A model generated the notes under the pieces. It saw only the letters and a list, made by a program, of their open reading frames with translations, was not told the DNA's origin and did not search any database. The position numbers were made by a program, and so were the translations under genes. Shown in pieces: positions 16,335-24,865 of a DNA stretch of 64,000 nucleotides; position 1 is the first letter of the stretch; every line of letters starts with the position of its first letter. The stretch comes from an uncultured Alphaproteobacteria bacterium (lineage in GTDB: Bacteria; Pseudomonadota; Alphaproteobacteria; Micavibrionales; UBA1664), in the NCBI GenBank assembly GCA_943789475.1, contig CALSUG010000005.1, positions 1 through 64,000 of the forward strand. Reading direction: 5' to 3'.

Positions 16335-17743
16335 ATTAGAAAGAATGCTGCAAGGCCTAGGAATGCAAAAAAACCAACTATATCGGTGATTGTGGTGAGG
16401 AAAACGGAACTCGCTAATGCTGGGTCAATACCAAGTGCCTCAAGAATGAGAGGAATGCTAATTCCGAATAATCCTGCAACGATCAAATTTACAATCATGG
16501 CTGTGCCAATTACACCCGCCAATAATGGTTGTTGAAACCAAAAATAAGTCACCGCGGCAACGATGATGGCAAAGGCAATACCGTTGAGGAGGCCGACAAG
16601 TGTTTCTTTGCCAATCATCCGCATCATATTTGTGCGGGATAGGTCATTTGTGGCGAGGGCGCGCACGGCAATGGTCAATGTTTGTGTGCCTGCATTTCCG
16701 CCCATGGATGCAACGATAGGCATTAAAATGGCAAGGGCAACAATTTGTTCAATCGTTGCATCGAATAACCCAATAACCATAGATGCCAAAATGGCAGTGA
16801 CAAGATTAACGGCAAGCCACGAAAAACGTGATTTTGCCGTATCCACAACATCACGATACATATCTGTACCGCTTGTGCTTACCCCGGCCAAACGCAAGAT
16901 GTCTTCTTGGGCTTCTTCTTCAATAACATCAATAATATCATCAATGGTGATGACACCGATCAGGCGATTTGTGTCATCGACGACAGGGGCGGTAACAAGG
17001 TCGTTATCTTTAAAAATTTGCGCAACATCTTCTTGATCCATATCCGCGGGGATAAGGTGCATATCTTGAACGGTGAGTAGATCATAAATTTTTTCAGATC
17101 GTTTTGACCTTACAATCTGGCTGAGCGATATATTACCCAGTACGTGATACATCGGGTCGATAATAAAAATATCAAAAAAATCAGTCGGTAATTCGTCTGT
17201 CGCGGCGCGGATGTAATCAATTGTTTTTCCAACACTCCAAAATTGTGGAATGGCAACAAATTCACGCTGCATTAAACGTCCTGCGGAATCATCAGGAAAT
17301 GTTAGGCCTTCTTCAACCGTTGCACGGTTTTTGGCAGATAGTTTGCGAATGACGGATTTTTGAAAAACTGGTTCCAGATTGTAAAGCATGTCCACGGCAT
17401 CATCGGAATCTAGATCGGATACGATGTTGGCCACTTGCTTTGGTTTCATATTTTCTAAAATAGTTTTACGAAGGTCATCATCAAGTTTTACAAAAGTTTC
17501 AGAATCGAAATCTTTGAGGTATGTATTGATAAGTTCTTCACGGTCATCTGTAACGACTTTTTGTAGAAGTTCCGCGGATTCAGAAGTGGAAAGATCGTCA
17601 ATAAATTCACGAACCTGTGCCGTGTCACCATCACGCAAGGCATCGGTAATATCACGAATATCATCATCGGTGAATGGATCTGCCGATGACTGTTGGGCAT
17701 CTTGGAAATCATGATGGATATTTGCAGCGTCCTTGGATGTCAT
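16331..17743 (-). CDS. mgtE: Magnesium transporter MgtE
   Basis: Mg2+ channel of the inner membrane, gated by intracellular Mg2+. The 470-residue protein has an acidic N-terminal superhelical domain (about 1-140), tandem CBS domains (about 145-270, with F-I-I-D and G-V-I-T-I-D-D-I-I-D-V-I), a plug-helix region, and five membrane helices. The helices carry the signature A-S-M-G-G-N-A-G-T-Q-T. Its length is normal for the family. The 3' end overlaps nlpD by four bases. Confidence 0.94.
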   Translation of the reverse strand: MTSKDAANIHHDFQDAQQSSADPFTDDDIRDITDALRDGDTAQVREFIDDLSTSESAELLQKVVTDDREELINTYLKDFDSETFVKLDDDLRKTILENMKPKQVANIVSDLDSDDAVDMLYNLEPVFQKSVIRKLSAKNRATVEEGLTFPDDSAGRLMQREFVAIPQFWSVGKTIDYIRAATDELPTDFFDIFIIDPMYHVLGNISLSQIVRSKRSEKIYDLLTVQDMHLIPADMDQEDVAQIFKDNDLVTAPVVDDTNRLIGVITIDDIIDVIEEEAQEDILRLAGVSTSGTDMYRDVVDTAKSRFSWLAVNLVTAILASMVIGLFDATIEQIVALAILMPIVASMGGNAGTQTLTIAVRALATNDLSRTNMMRMIGKETLVGLLNGIAFAIIVAAVTYFWFQQPLLAGVIGTAMIVNLIVAGLFGISIPLILEALGIDPALASSVFLTTITDIVGFFAFLGLAAFFLI

Positions 17744-17791
17744 GACACATCTTATAAAGGATTTATTGTTTCATGTCATGGATGAAACGAT

Positions 17792-18139
17792 TTATGGCTG
17801 TCGTGTTGGGCGTAGAACAGGGGGCGTGTTGGTTTGTTCAGAGTTAATATCTTTAAAAGATGATATTAATTGTTGTTCAATTTGTGGAGATTGTGACGCC
17901 GCAACCAATAGGAATAAGGCTGTTGCTGTCGTTGCTTTCATGACTGAATTACGAATAGTCGTATAAGTGACATCAACAATGTTTGCAAAATGATCAAAAG
18001 AATTTTTACACATTCCCCAAAAGTCAGGAGCAGGTTCTTTTTTTACGTTAGCGACCCTCTCTCTAGATGCTTGTTGAAGTTGTAAAGGTCTGTCAGGTAT
18101 AAGGTTGCCATCTTTATCTGTAGGAAATGTATCTGCCAT
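17792..18139 (-). CDS. Hypothetical protein with one membrane segment
   Basis: A 115-residue protein without a family I recognise. The N-terminal 65 residues are polar, a hydrophobic stretch occurs at about 67-83 (VMKATTATALFLLVAAS), and the C-terminus is Pro/Thr-rich. It could be a small membrane-anchored protein. It lies between flhA and mgtE on the same strand, 72 bp after flhA, so a flagellar link is possible only by position. Confidence 0.45.
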   Translation of the reverse strand: MADTFPTDKDGNLIPDRPLQLQQASRERVANVKKEPAPDFWGMCKNSFDHFANIVDVTYTTIRNSVMKATTATALFLLVAASQSPQIEQQLISSFKDINSEQTNTPPVLRPTRQP

Positions 18140-18211
18140 TTTCTTTATCCTTATAAAAATAATATGAGGGAAGAATACATGATAAATTCACAAAAATCAA
18201 ATTTATGTATA

Positions 18212-20326
18212 CTAAATAGAGCCGTAAGTTTTTATTTGTGCTTTTGCGTGAATTTCATTTTGTGACAAAATTGCTGTTTGGGGGCGGAAACGTTCAATAA
18301 CAGTACGTAAATAGGGGCGTATATGTGGTGAAGTGACGATGACGGGGTTTAACCCTTGCATACCAAATTTTTCGTATTGTTCGCTCGCGCGTTTAATGAA
18401 TTCTTGTAATTTTGTAGGGGCCATGGCCAATTGACGGTCGTCTGCATCACCAATGAGGCTCTCCATAAATGCTTGTTCCCACTCTGCGGTTAGTGTGACA
18501 ATTTGCATGACGCCATCATGTGCCGCGTACTGGTTGCAAATTTGACGTGCAAGGCGTGAACGTACATGTTCTGTAATCATGCTCACATTTTTTGTGTAGT
18601 TCGCGGCCTCAGCAATTCCTTCTAGTACTGTAGGTAAGTCACGGATTGAAACGCGTTCAGCTAGTAAGTTTTGTAATATACGTTGCAAGGAGGTGACGTT
18701 AATTTGTGCAGGGATAACATCGGCAACCAGTTTTTGGTATTGTTCTGGCAGTTCATCTAATAATTTTTGACTTTCTGTATAGGATAATAAATCCTGCATG
18801 TTGTCTTTTATTATCTCGGTTAGGTGAGTAGTCACAACGGTTGTTGCATCGACGACTGTATACCCTTTGAAATTAGCTTCTTCACGATATTGATCGTCAA
18901 TCCACATGGCGGGAAGTCCAAATGTGGGTTCGGTTGTATTTTCACCAGGCAGGGTGATTGGTTCGCCACTCGGATCCATGCATAAAAACATACCTGGACG
19001 AACAGATGATCCACCAGCACCGATTTCTTTTACACGTACGGTGTAGTCGTTGGCTTGTAATTGTAAGTTATCTTGGATGCGAACAGAGGGAAGTATGAAC
19101 CCCATTTCTTCGGCTAATTGACGGCGTAATCCTTTAATTTGATCCGTCAATTTGTTGCCAGTTTCTGAATTGACGAGGGAGAGGAGGCCATACCCAAGTT
19201 CGAGACGGATGGTGTCCATGGCGAGAGTCTCGGAGATTGGTTCCTCAGCAGGTTTACCAAGCATTTGTTGGGGGTCACCTTCCAGCGCTTGCTGTTGATG
19301 TTGCTGGTTGATTTCTTGCTCTTGTACATTTTTTAATGAGAACCAAGCCATTGCGCCGGATGCAACACCGAGAAAAAGGAAGGGTAACGGTGGTATTCCA
19401 GGAAGGACAGCCAACGTAACCATGAGGACAGAAGTTAAGGCAAGCGCACGAGGGTAACGACTAAATTGTGTGAATAGTGCGTTTTGCGTCGTGCCTGTAA
19501 CGCCACCTTTGGACACAAGAAGGCCCGCGCCGATGGAAACAACAAGTGCAGGGATCTGTGAGACAAGACCATCACCAACGGTTAGCATTGTATAGCTCGC
19601 TGCCGCATCACCAATATTCATGTTTTGCTGTGCGGTTCCAATAATGATTCCACCGATCACATTAATCAACGTAATGAGAATGCCTGCAATGGCGTCACCA
19701 CGGACGAATTTGGCCGCACCATCCATAGAGCCAAAGAAATTACTTTCTTCTTCTAAAGTTGTACGGCGCTCTTTTGCTTCTTCTTCTGTAATGATTCCTG
19801 CGGACATGTCGGCGTCAATGGCCATTTGCTTCCCAGGCATTGCGTCTAAAGAAAATCGTGCTGCGACCTCTGCGATACGACCAGAACCCTTTGTAATAAC
19901 AACAAAATTTACAATTACCAAAATGGCAAAAACAATAATACCGATAATATAATTGTCCTGCATAATAAACCCGCCAAAGGCACCAATGACATCGCCAGCT
20001 GCAAAGGGGCCTTCGTGCCCGTGGGCAAGAATAAGGCGGGTTGACGCAAGGTTTAACGCCAGCCGAAGCATTGTTGCGATGAGGAGAACTGTCGGAAACG
20101 TCGAAAAATCAAGTGGACGTTCAAGAAAGAGAACAGTCATTAAAATCATGACAGAAAATGTCATGGATAGGGCTAATGACATATCCAATAGCCAGGTGGG
20201 CATTGGAAAAATTAAGACTGTAATAATGGCGATGATACCTAGTGCAAGAAGGATATCGCCGCGAAAGACAGAATCTTTAAATCCGTTGAATGATAGTCCG
20301 CCACCTGTGCTTTGATTCTCTGCCAT
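18212..20326 (-). CDS. flhA: Flagellar biosynthesis protein FlhA
   Basis: Core membrane component of the flagellar type III export gate. The 704-residue protein has eight hydrophobic helices in the first 330 residues and the FHIPEP-family signature R-I-A-E-V-A-A-R-F-S-L-D-A-M-P-G-K-Q-M-A (about 149-168). A charged linker rich in Gln follows, then a large cytoplasmic domain that docks chaperone-substrate complexes. The flagellar sequence L-A-L-N-L-A-S-T-R-L-I-L distinguishes it from virulence-type homologues. No other flagellar structural gene is adjacent, so the organism's flagellar genes are scattered. Confidence 0.96.
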   Translation of the reverse strand: MAENQSTGGGLSFNGFKDSVFRGDILLALGIIAIITVLIFPMPTWLLDMSLALSMTFSVMILMTVLFLERPLDFSTFPTVLLIATMLRLALNLASTRLILAHGHEGPFAAGDVIGAFGGFIMQDNYIIGIIVFAILVIVNFVVITKGSGRIAEVAARFSLDAMPGKQMAIDADMSAGIITEEEAKERRTTLEEESNFFGSMDGAAKFVRGDAIAGILITLINVIGGIIIGTAQQNMNIGDAAASYTMLTVGDGLVSQIPALVVSIGAGLLVSKGGVTGTTQNALFTQFSRYPRALALTSVLMVTLAVLPGIPPLPFLFLGVASGAMAWFSLKNVQEQEINQQHQQQALEGDPQQMLGKPAEEPISETLAMDTIRLELGYGLLSLVNSETGNKLTDQIKGLRRQLAEEMGFILPSVRIQDNLQLQANDYTVRVKEIGAGGSSVRPGMFLCMDPSGEPITLPGENTTEPTFGLPAMWIDDQYREEANFKGYTVVDATTVVTTHLTEIIKDNMQDLLSYTESQKLLDELPEQYQKLVADVIPAQINVTSLQRILQNLLAERVSIRDLPTVLEGIAEAANYTKNVSMITEHVRSRLARQICNQYAAHDGVMQIVTLTAEWEQAFMESLIGDADDRQLAMAPTKLQEFIKRASEQYEKFGMQGLNPVIVTSPHIRPYLRTVIERFRPQTAILSQNEIHAKAQIKTYGSI

Positions 20327-20396
20327 ATGCAGTAGTTTATGCGAATGTTGTTAAAACGTAAAACAAGAAACAAAGCTTATGCATATAATAATAAGA

Positions 20397-20750
20397 TTAT
20401 AGCGCAATATTTTTTGATGGGACGTTTTCTTCTTCGTAAGATGGTTGTGCTGTATTTACAACACGTGACATCATTTGTTGGAAGCCACCGTGTCCAGCGC
20501 GGTTATGTCCTTCTTCTGTTGAAGCGGCTTTAAAATAAAGCATCAAAAATACGCGAATAGCGGCAGTCAATGTAATTGTTTCAGATTTTCTTCCTGCAAT
20601 AACGCCACAAATATCATGTATGCTGCATTTTTCTCTCTCTGCAATATCTTTGAGTGCGATCCACATTTGAGCCTCTAATCGAATAGAGGTTCTTTTTTTG
20701 TTAACAGTTATATTTCTGCTTACAAGCGCTGTTTTATCTGTGTTTAGCAT
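20397..20750 (-). CDS. Ribbon-helix-helix domain protein
   Basis: A 117-residue putative regulator. Residues about 16-75 (R-K-T/V-K-K-R-T-S-I-R-L-E to I-R-V-F-L-M-L-Y-F) match the RHH_4-type ribbon-helix-helix domain widespread in alphaproteobacteria: a beta strand with S-I-R-L followed by two helices, W-I-A-L-K-D-I-A and S-I-H-D-I-C-G-V-I. The C-terminal 40 residues look disordered. ATG 20750 is chosen because the upstream extension is not protein-like. Its target is unknown. Confidence 0.7.
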   Translation of the reverse strand: MLNTDKTALVSRNITVNKKRTSIRLEAQMWIALKDIAEREKCSIHDICGVIAGRKSETITLTAAIRVFLMLYFKAASTEEGHNRAGHGGFQQMMSRVVNTAQPSYEEENVPSKNIAL

Positions 20751-20822
20751 AAAATCTTCCCTTATTTCTATTGTTACACAACCTAAGGTAGAATAAAATT
20801 GTATGCAAATCAACCCAAAAGT

Positions 20823-21095
20823 TTACGTTTTGTACTCTTTTTGTGTAAACAAAGATAGTGAAAGTGCATGCAAGCCTTTTTCAAACAAAGGTAACGCTAG
20901 CGTGTTAATGAATTGATGTCGCGCAATACGTGATTGTCCTTCAAAATCGTCAGAAACAACCGTGATATGGAAATGACTTTGCCCTGAGTTTGGTGAACTA
21001 GCGTGACCTTCGTGAAGGTGGCTTTGATTTTCAACAATCAATTGTTTGCAATTAAAATTGTTTTCTAATATGTCTTTCAGCTGTGTCTCAATCAT
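20823..21095 (-). CDS. BolA family protein
   Basis: A 90-residue BolA-fold protein: L-x-L-V-E-N-Q-S-H-L-H-E-G-H, then S-H-F-H-I-T-V-V-S-x-x-F-E-G-Q-S-R-I-A-R-H-Q. This is the expected helix-strand pattern with the conserved His and the F-x-G-x-x-R-x-x-R-H signature. Family members work with monothiol glutaredoxins in iron-sulfur cluster handling or as regulators. It is divergent from a J-domain gene with 17 bp between starts, a pairing common in alphaproteobacteria. ATG 21095 fits the family length. Confidence 0.85.
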   Translation of the reverse strand: MIETQLKDILENNFNCKQLIVENQSHLHEGHASSPNSGQSHFHITVVSDDFEGQSRIARHQFINTLALPLFEKGLHALSLSLFTQKEYKT

Positions 21096-21112
21096 CGTAT
21101 AATTATTAAACC

Positions 21113-21721
21113 ATGCGCAAAGTAAAGTTAAAAGAAAAATCACCAGAATTTGACGAAGAGCGAATGAAATCTTCTCCGCACCGATGTGAAATTAGTGGGT
21201 GTGATGGTGCCGGTGATTATCGTGCACCCAAAAGCCGTGATCTTGATGAGTATTACAGATTTTGTAAGGCACATGTGGGCGATTATAACCGTGCGTGGAA
21301 TTTTTTTGATGGGATGAGCGATAAAGCGGTTCAAGACCATATGTACGAATCGTTATTTGGAAACCGCCCAACATGGCAATTTACAGGCAATGTTGATTTA
21401 GAAGATGAATTGCGCCGTCAGGCAGGAACTTTCTATGATGACGCGGCCAAGGCGCGTGAGAAAAAGAAGGAAGAAAAACGTAACCGTAATATTGCGACGG
21501 ATACACCAGAGGGAGAAGCGTTAGAAATTATAGGATTATCTGCGCCGATTACTTTGGATGAAATTAAGGTTCAATATAAAAAATTGGCAAAACAGTGGCA
21601 TCCAGATATAAATCGGAATAATCCAGAAGCAGAAGACAAGCTAAAAGATATTAACATGGCTTATACAGTTCTTCGCCTTGCGTACCAAAAATTTGAAAAA
21701 GTCGCAGAAAAATTTAATTAA
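21113..21721 (+). CDS. J-domain co-chaperone
   Basis: A 202-residue protein with its J domain at the C-terminus (about residues 137-200), including Y-K-K-L-A-K-Q-W-H-P-D (HPD at about 163-165). This motif stimulates DnaK-type ATPases. The N-terminal half has two Cys (CEISGC), a Y-R-F-C-K-A-H segment and a charged K-K-E-E-K-R-N linker, as in the alphaproteobacterial proteins beside bolA. It is not DnaJ itself because it lacks the G/F and zinc-finger regions. The next gene starts five bases downstream. Confidence 0.85.
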   Translation: MRKVKLKEKSPEFDEERMKSSPHRCEISGCDGAGDYRAPKSRDLDEYYRFCKAHVGDYNRAWNFFDGMSDKAVQDHMYESLFGNRPTWQFTGNVDLEDELRRQAGTFYDDAAKAREKKKEEKRNRNIATDTPEGEALEIIGLSAPITLDEIKVQYKKLAKQWHPDINRNNPEAEDKLKDINMAYTVLRLAYQKFEKVAEKFN

Positions 21722-21726
21722 CTCTT

Positions 21727-22080
21727 ATGCGGATTGTTTTATTTATTTCGGGATTTATCTCTCTTGGGTTGGCGATCATCGGTATTGTGTTACCATTGTT
21801 ACCCACGACACCTTTTTTGTTGTTAAGCGCATTCTGTTTTGCAAAATCCTCGGAAAAATTCCATAGGTGGCTTTTGAACCATCGTTATTTTGGTGAGGTT
21901 ATATTGAAATGGGAGAGTAAGCGCGCAATTTCTCGTAAGACTAAGATGCAAGCAATGGTGATGATTGTGTTAACAGTTGTGTTAAGTATGGTATTGAATG
22001 TTCCAACGGCTATTTTAATGGTTCAATTGTTCGTTTTAACAATAGTCTCTTTGTTTGTTTTGAGCAGGAAAGAGGATTAG
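21727..22080 (+). CDS. YbaN/DUF454 family inner-membrane protein
   Basis: A 117-residue membrane protein. It has the family pattern G-I-V-L-P-L-L-P-T-T-P-F-L-L-L-S-A-F-C-F-A-K-S-S near the N-terminus and R-W-L-L-N-H-R-Y-F-G in the loop. One or two N-terminal helices (about 3-38) and two C-terminal helices (about 76-113) are predicted. The function of DUF454 is unknown. It is five bases behind the J-domain gene and probably co-transcribed with it, and convergent with sufE. Confidence 0.82.
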   Translation: MRIVLFISGFISLGLAIIGIVLPLLPTTPFLLLSAFCFAKSSEKFHRWLLNHRYFGEVILKWESKRAISRKTKMQAMVMIVLTVVLSMVLNVPTAILMVQLFVLTIVSLFVLSRKED

Positions 22081-22084
22081 CACA

Positions 22085-22486
22085 TTATTTTGTGTGTTTT
22101 ATTTTTTCAACCATAGCAAAAAAACCGTTACGGCGATTGGGAGACAGATGCTCTGATAACCCAATGTCATTAAAAATATCTTCTATATCGATGTTTTTAA
22201 TGTCTGATAGTAATTTATTGTTATATATGGCGATAACAAGTGCGATAAGGCCACGTACGATATGTGCATCGCTCGTCGCAATAATATTAATTGTATCATT
22301 TTCAGTGTTAGACACCATCCATACTTGCGATGTGCATCCTTGTACAATGTTACCATCTGTTTTTTGTTCCACTGGAAAGGGGGGGAGGTTTCGCCCTAAA
22401 TCAATAAGATAGGCGTATCGATCTTCCCAGTCATCAAGGATAGAAAAAGTGTCTGTAATTGTCTGAAGTGTAGGCATATTTGTCAT
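22085..22486 (-). CDS. sufE: SufE family cysteine-desulfurase partner
   Basis: Accepts sulfur from the desulfurase SufS for iron-sulfur cluster assembly. The 133-residue protein has the conserved L-G-R-x-L-P-P-F-P, the active Cys51 in V-Q-G-C-T-S-Q-V-W, and the C-terminal L-S-P-N-R-R-N-G-F segment. A start at residue 4 (22477) is an alternative. No other suf gene is nearby; SufE is often stand-alone in alphaproteobacteria. Confidence 0.9.
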   Translation of the reverse strand: MTNMPTLQTITDTFSILDDWEDRYAYLIDLGRNLPPFPVEQKTDGNIVQGCTSQVWMVSNTENDTINIIATSDAHIVRGLIALVIAIYNNKLLSDIKNIDIEDIFNDIGLSEHLSPNRRNGFFAMVEKIKHTK

Positions 22487-22613
22487 CTTAACGAAATATT
22501 GACGCTTTTATTTCAAAAGTAAAGAGTACAAAAGATTATATTGCCCCCTTGCCATGGACGTGCGGTGTTGGCAAACTGACAAGAAATAATTCAAAAATAG
22601 GAATGTTAATCTT

Positions 22614-23897
22614 ATGAGCAAGACCGAAGATACTGACGGCGAAAACAAAAACACACTATATTGCTCTTTCTGTGGAAAGAGCCAGCATGAAGTGCGCAAG
22701 TTGATTGCGGGGCCAAATGTATTCATTTGTAATGAATGTGTTGAGTTGTGTATGGATATCATTCGTGAAGAAGACAAAACTCAATTGGCATCATCAGAAG
22801 ACGGAAAAATTCCAACACCATCTGAAATTCGTGACGTGTTGGATGATTATGTTATTGGTCAAGATGACGCAAAGCGTGTTCTATCTGTTGCGGTTCACAA
22901 TCACTATAAACGTTTAGAACATGGTGGTAAGGATCAAGATGTTGAATTGGCAAAATCAAACATCCTTCTTGTTGGACCAACAGGTTGCGGTAAGACATTA
23001 TTAGCAGAAACATTGGCGAAAACATTTGATGTTCCATTTACAATGGCGGATGCAACAACGTTAACGGAGGCCGGTTATGTTGGTGAAGATGTTGAAAACA
23101 TTGTTTTAAAACTTCTTCAGCAGGCAGATTATAACGTTGAGCGTGCTGAACGTGGAATTGTTTACATTGACGAGATTGATAAAATTTCTCGTAAATCAGA
23201 TAACCCATCCATTACACGCGATGTGAGTGGTGAAGGTGTACAACAAGCATTGTTGAAATTGATGGAGGGAACGGTTGCATCTGTTCCACCACAAGGTGGA
23301 CGTAAACACCCACAACAAGAATTTTTGCAAGTTGATACACGGAACATGCTATTCATCTGTGGTGGTGCATTTGCAGGTATTGATAAAGTTATTTCTGCGC
23401 GTGGTCGCGGTACGTCAATTGGTTTTGGTGCCGATGTTCGTGGGCCGGAGACTCGTGGTGTTGGTGAATTGCTTGCGATTATGGAGACGGAAGATCTGTT
23501 GAAATTTGGTTTGATACCAGAATTTGTTGGTCGTTTGCCGATTCTTGCGACATTGCGCGATTTGGATGCGGATGCGTTGGTTCAAATTTTGACAGAACCT
23601 AAAAATTCTCTGGTTAAACAATATAAGAAACTGTTTGATCTTGAAAATGTGAAACTAACATTCAAAGACGAAGCGTTGAAGGCGATCGCAGACAAAGCGA
23701 TTGTTCGTAAAACGGGTGCACGTGGGTTGCGTTCAATCATTGAAAATATGTTGTTGAATGCAATGTACGAAGTGCCAGATATGGATGATGTGACGGAAGT
23801 CGTGATTACGGCGGATGTGGTAAACAAGGATGATGTTGAGCCTGTCTATGTCCGTGAGGAAAAGAAGAAAAAAGAAAAGAAAAAATCTTCAAAATAG
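22614..23897 (+). CDS. clpX: ATP-dependent Clp protease ATP-binding subunit ClpX
   Basis: Unfolds tagged proteins and feeds them to ClpP. The 427-residue protein has an N-terminal zinc-binding domain (C-S-F-C-G-K-S-Q and C-N-E-C-V-E-L-C), Walker A G-P-T-G-C-G-K-T at about 121-128, and Walker B with Y-I-D-E-I-D-K. It also has the pore loop G-Y-V-G-E-D-V and the ClpP-binding loop, which reads I-G-F-G here. The C-terminus is a Lys/Glu run. clpP is not next to it in this window. A hairpin terminator follows at once. Confidence 0.96.
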   Translation: MSKTEDTDGENKNTLYCSFCGKSQHEVRKLIAGPNVFICNECVELCMDIIREEDKTQLASSEDGKIPTPSEIRDVLDDYVIGQDDAKRVLSVAVHNHYKRLEHGGKDQDVELAKSNILLVGPTGCGKTLLAETLAKTFDVPFTMADATTLTEAGYVGEDVENIVLKLLQQADYNVERAERGIVYIDEIDKISRKSDNPSITRDVSGEGVQQALLKLMEGTVASVPPQGGRKHPQQEFLQVDTRNMLFICGGAFAGIDKVISARGRGTSIGFGADVRGPETRGVGELLAIMETEDLLKFGLIPEFVGRLPILATLRDLDADALVQILTEPKNSLVKQYKKLFDLENVKLTFKDEALKAIADKAIVRKTGARGLRSIIENMLLNAMYEVPDMDDVTEVVITADVVNKDDVEPVYVREEKKKKEKKKSSK

Positions 23898-23905
23898 AGA
23901 AAAAT

Positions 23906-23932
23906 AAAAAGCCCTGATAAAGGGCTTTTTTT
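23906..23932. terminator. Strong terminator after clpX
   Basis: A perfect 10-bp stem: AAAAAGCCCT (23906-23915) and AGGGCTTTTT (23921-23930), GATAA loop, followed by T. The A-run on the left makes it equally good on the minus strand, so it can also end the convergent exported-protein gene. Confidence 0.88.
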
Positions 23933-23946
23933 ACAGCATAAATTCC

Positions 23947-24378
23947 TTATTTGTTTTTGAAATTAAAGTTATTTTTGATCAGTTCTTGAACATAGCTGTC
24001 ATCGATACGTTCATCGGCAATGGAGCGTTGTGATTTTACAGGTGTTATTTTTTTGAAAACCTTACGTGTTGCAACGGGTGCGGATGGTGATGTCGGTTCA
24101 ATAGGCATGATTGGTTCTATAACTTCATCGGTGATAGGAGGCATCATACTAATGGCGTTTTCTTTGTTATCAGTTTCATAGCCATCGTTATATCCACTAC
24201 TTGGGTCATTGCTATCCTCAGTAATATACTCTTCACTGCTATCTATAACACTGTTTCCTGCAACCATCATGGATTGTGGTTTACGAATACCATTGTCAAA
24301 ACCAAATTCGGCATGTGCAGGGATTGAGATAAATAAAACAACTAAAAATAAATAAGGCATGGACTTATTTAATCGCAT
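23947..24378 (-). CDS. Exported hypothetical protein
   Basis: A 143-residue protein with a signal peptide (M-R-L-N-K start, hydrophobic core, A-H-A end near residue 23). The mature part is acidic and low-complexity: Asp/Ser/Glu-rich at 45-75, a Pro/Glu/Ile-rich stretch at 78-100, then a basic segment. It is probably disordered and I recognise no family. The start codon sits one base from the start proposed for the divergent acetyltransferase gene; 24360 is an alternative start. Confidence 0.5.
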   Translation of the reverse strand: MRLNKSMPYLFLVVLFISIPAHAEFGFDNGIRKPQSMMVAGNSVIDSSEEYITEDSNDPSSGYNDGYETDNKENAISMMPPITDEVIEPIMPIEPTSPSAPVATRKVFKKITPVKSQRSIADERIDDSYVQELIKNNFNFKNK

Positions 24379-24379
24379 T

Positions 24380-24832
24380 ATGTTTGATAATACAATGGAA
24401 ATTAAGAAATGGGATAAGTTGGATAATATTTTTGATGGATATCTTGATCCTATTTATAAATCTAGCGATCGCTGTGATGTTTACTATATTGCAGGTAAGG
24501 GGTTTTCTGTTTTAAATCACTCACCCAAATATGCGCTTTACCAACGATTGAATATTCCTGAAATCCAAGATGTATTCGTTTTACCTGATGCACGGGGGCA
24601 GGGTGTTGGAACGGCTTTGATTACACATTGTGAAAATCAAACCGCGGGAAATATGGTGGGAATATCGGTTCCTGTGTCACCTGATTTTGGTGTTGCGCAG
24701 CAGTTATATTACAAACTTGACTATAAACCAGATGGAAATGGTGTGACATATGATCGAGAGATGTTAACTCCTAATTCCCGTGTAAAACTGGATGAGAATC
24801 TTTGCCTGATGATGGTGAAGGATTTAAAGTGA
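24380..24832 (+). CDS. GNAT family acetyltransferase
   Basis: A roughly 150-residue GNAT-fold enzyme. The acetyl-CoA site is visible as V-F-V-L-P-D-A-R-G-Q-G-V-G-T-A-L (motif A, about residues 65-80), with a following helix and Y-Y-K-L-D-Y-K-P in the motif B position. The substrate is unknown. Possible ATG starts are 24359, 24380 and 24395; 24380 avoids most overlap with the divergent gene. It lies 33 bp before ppdK, which has its own strong ribosome site. Confidence 0.75.
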   Translation: MFDNTMEIKKWDKLDNIFDGYLDPIYKSSDRCDVYYIAGKGFSVLNHSPKYALYQRLNIPEIQDVFVLPDARGQGVGTALITHCENQTAGNMVGISVPVSPDFGVAQQLYYKLDYKPDGNGVTYDREMLTPNSRVKLDENLCLMMVKDLK

Positions 24833-24865
24833 ATTATCCAAGATAAATAATAAGGAGAAATCATC

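Noticed and set aside
19620-20315. Two open frames on the plus strand inside flhA
   Set aside because: They are antisense to the conserved FlhA membrane domain and show no protein features.
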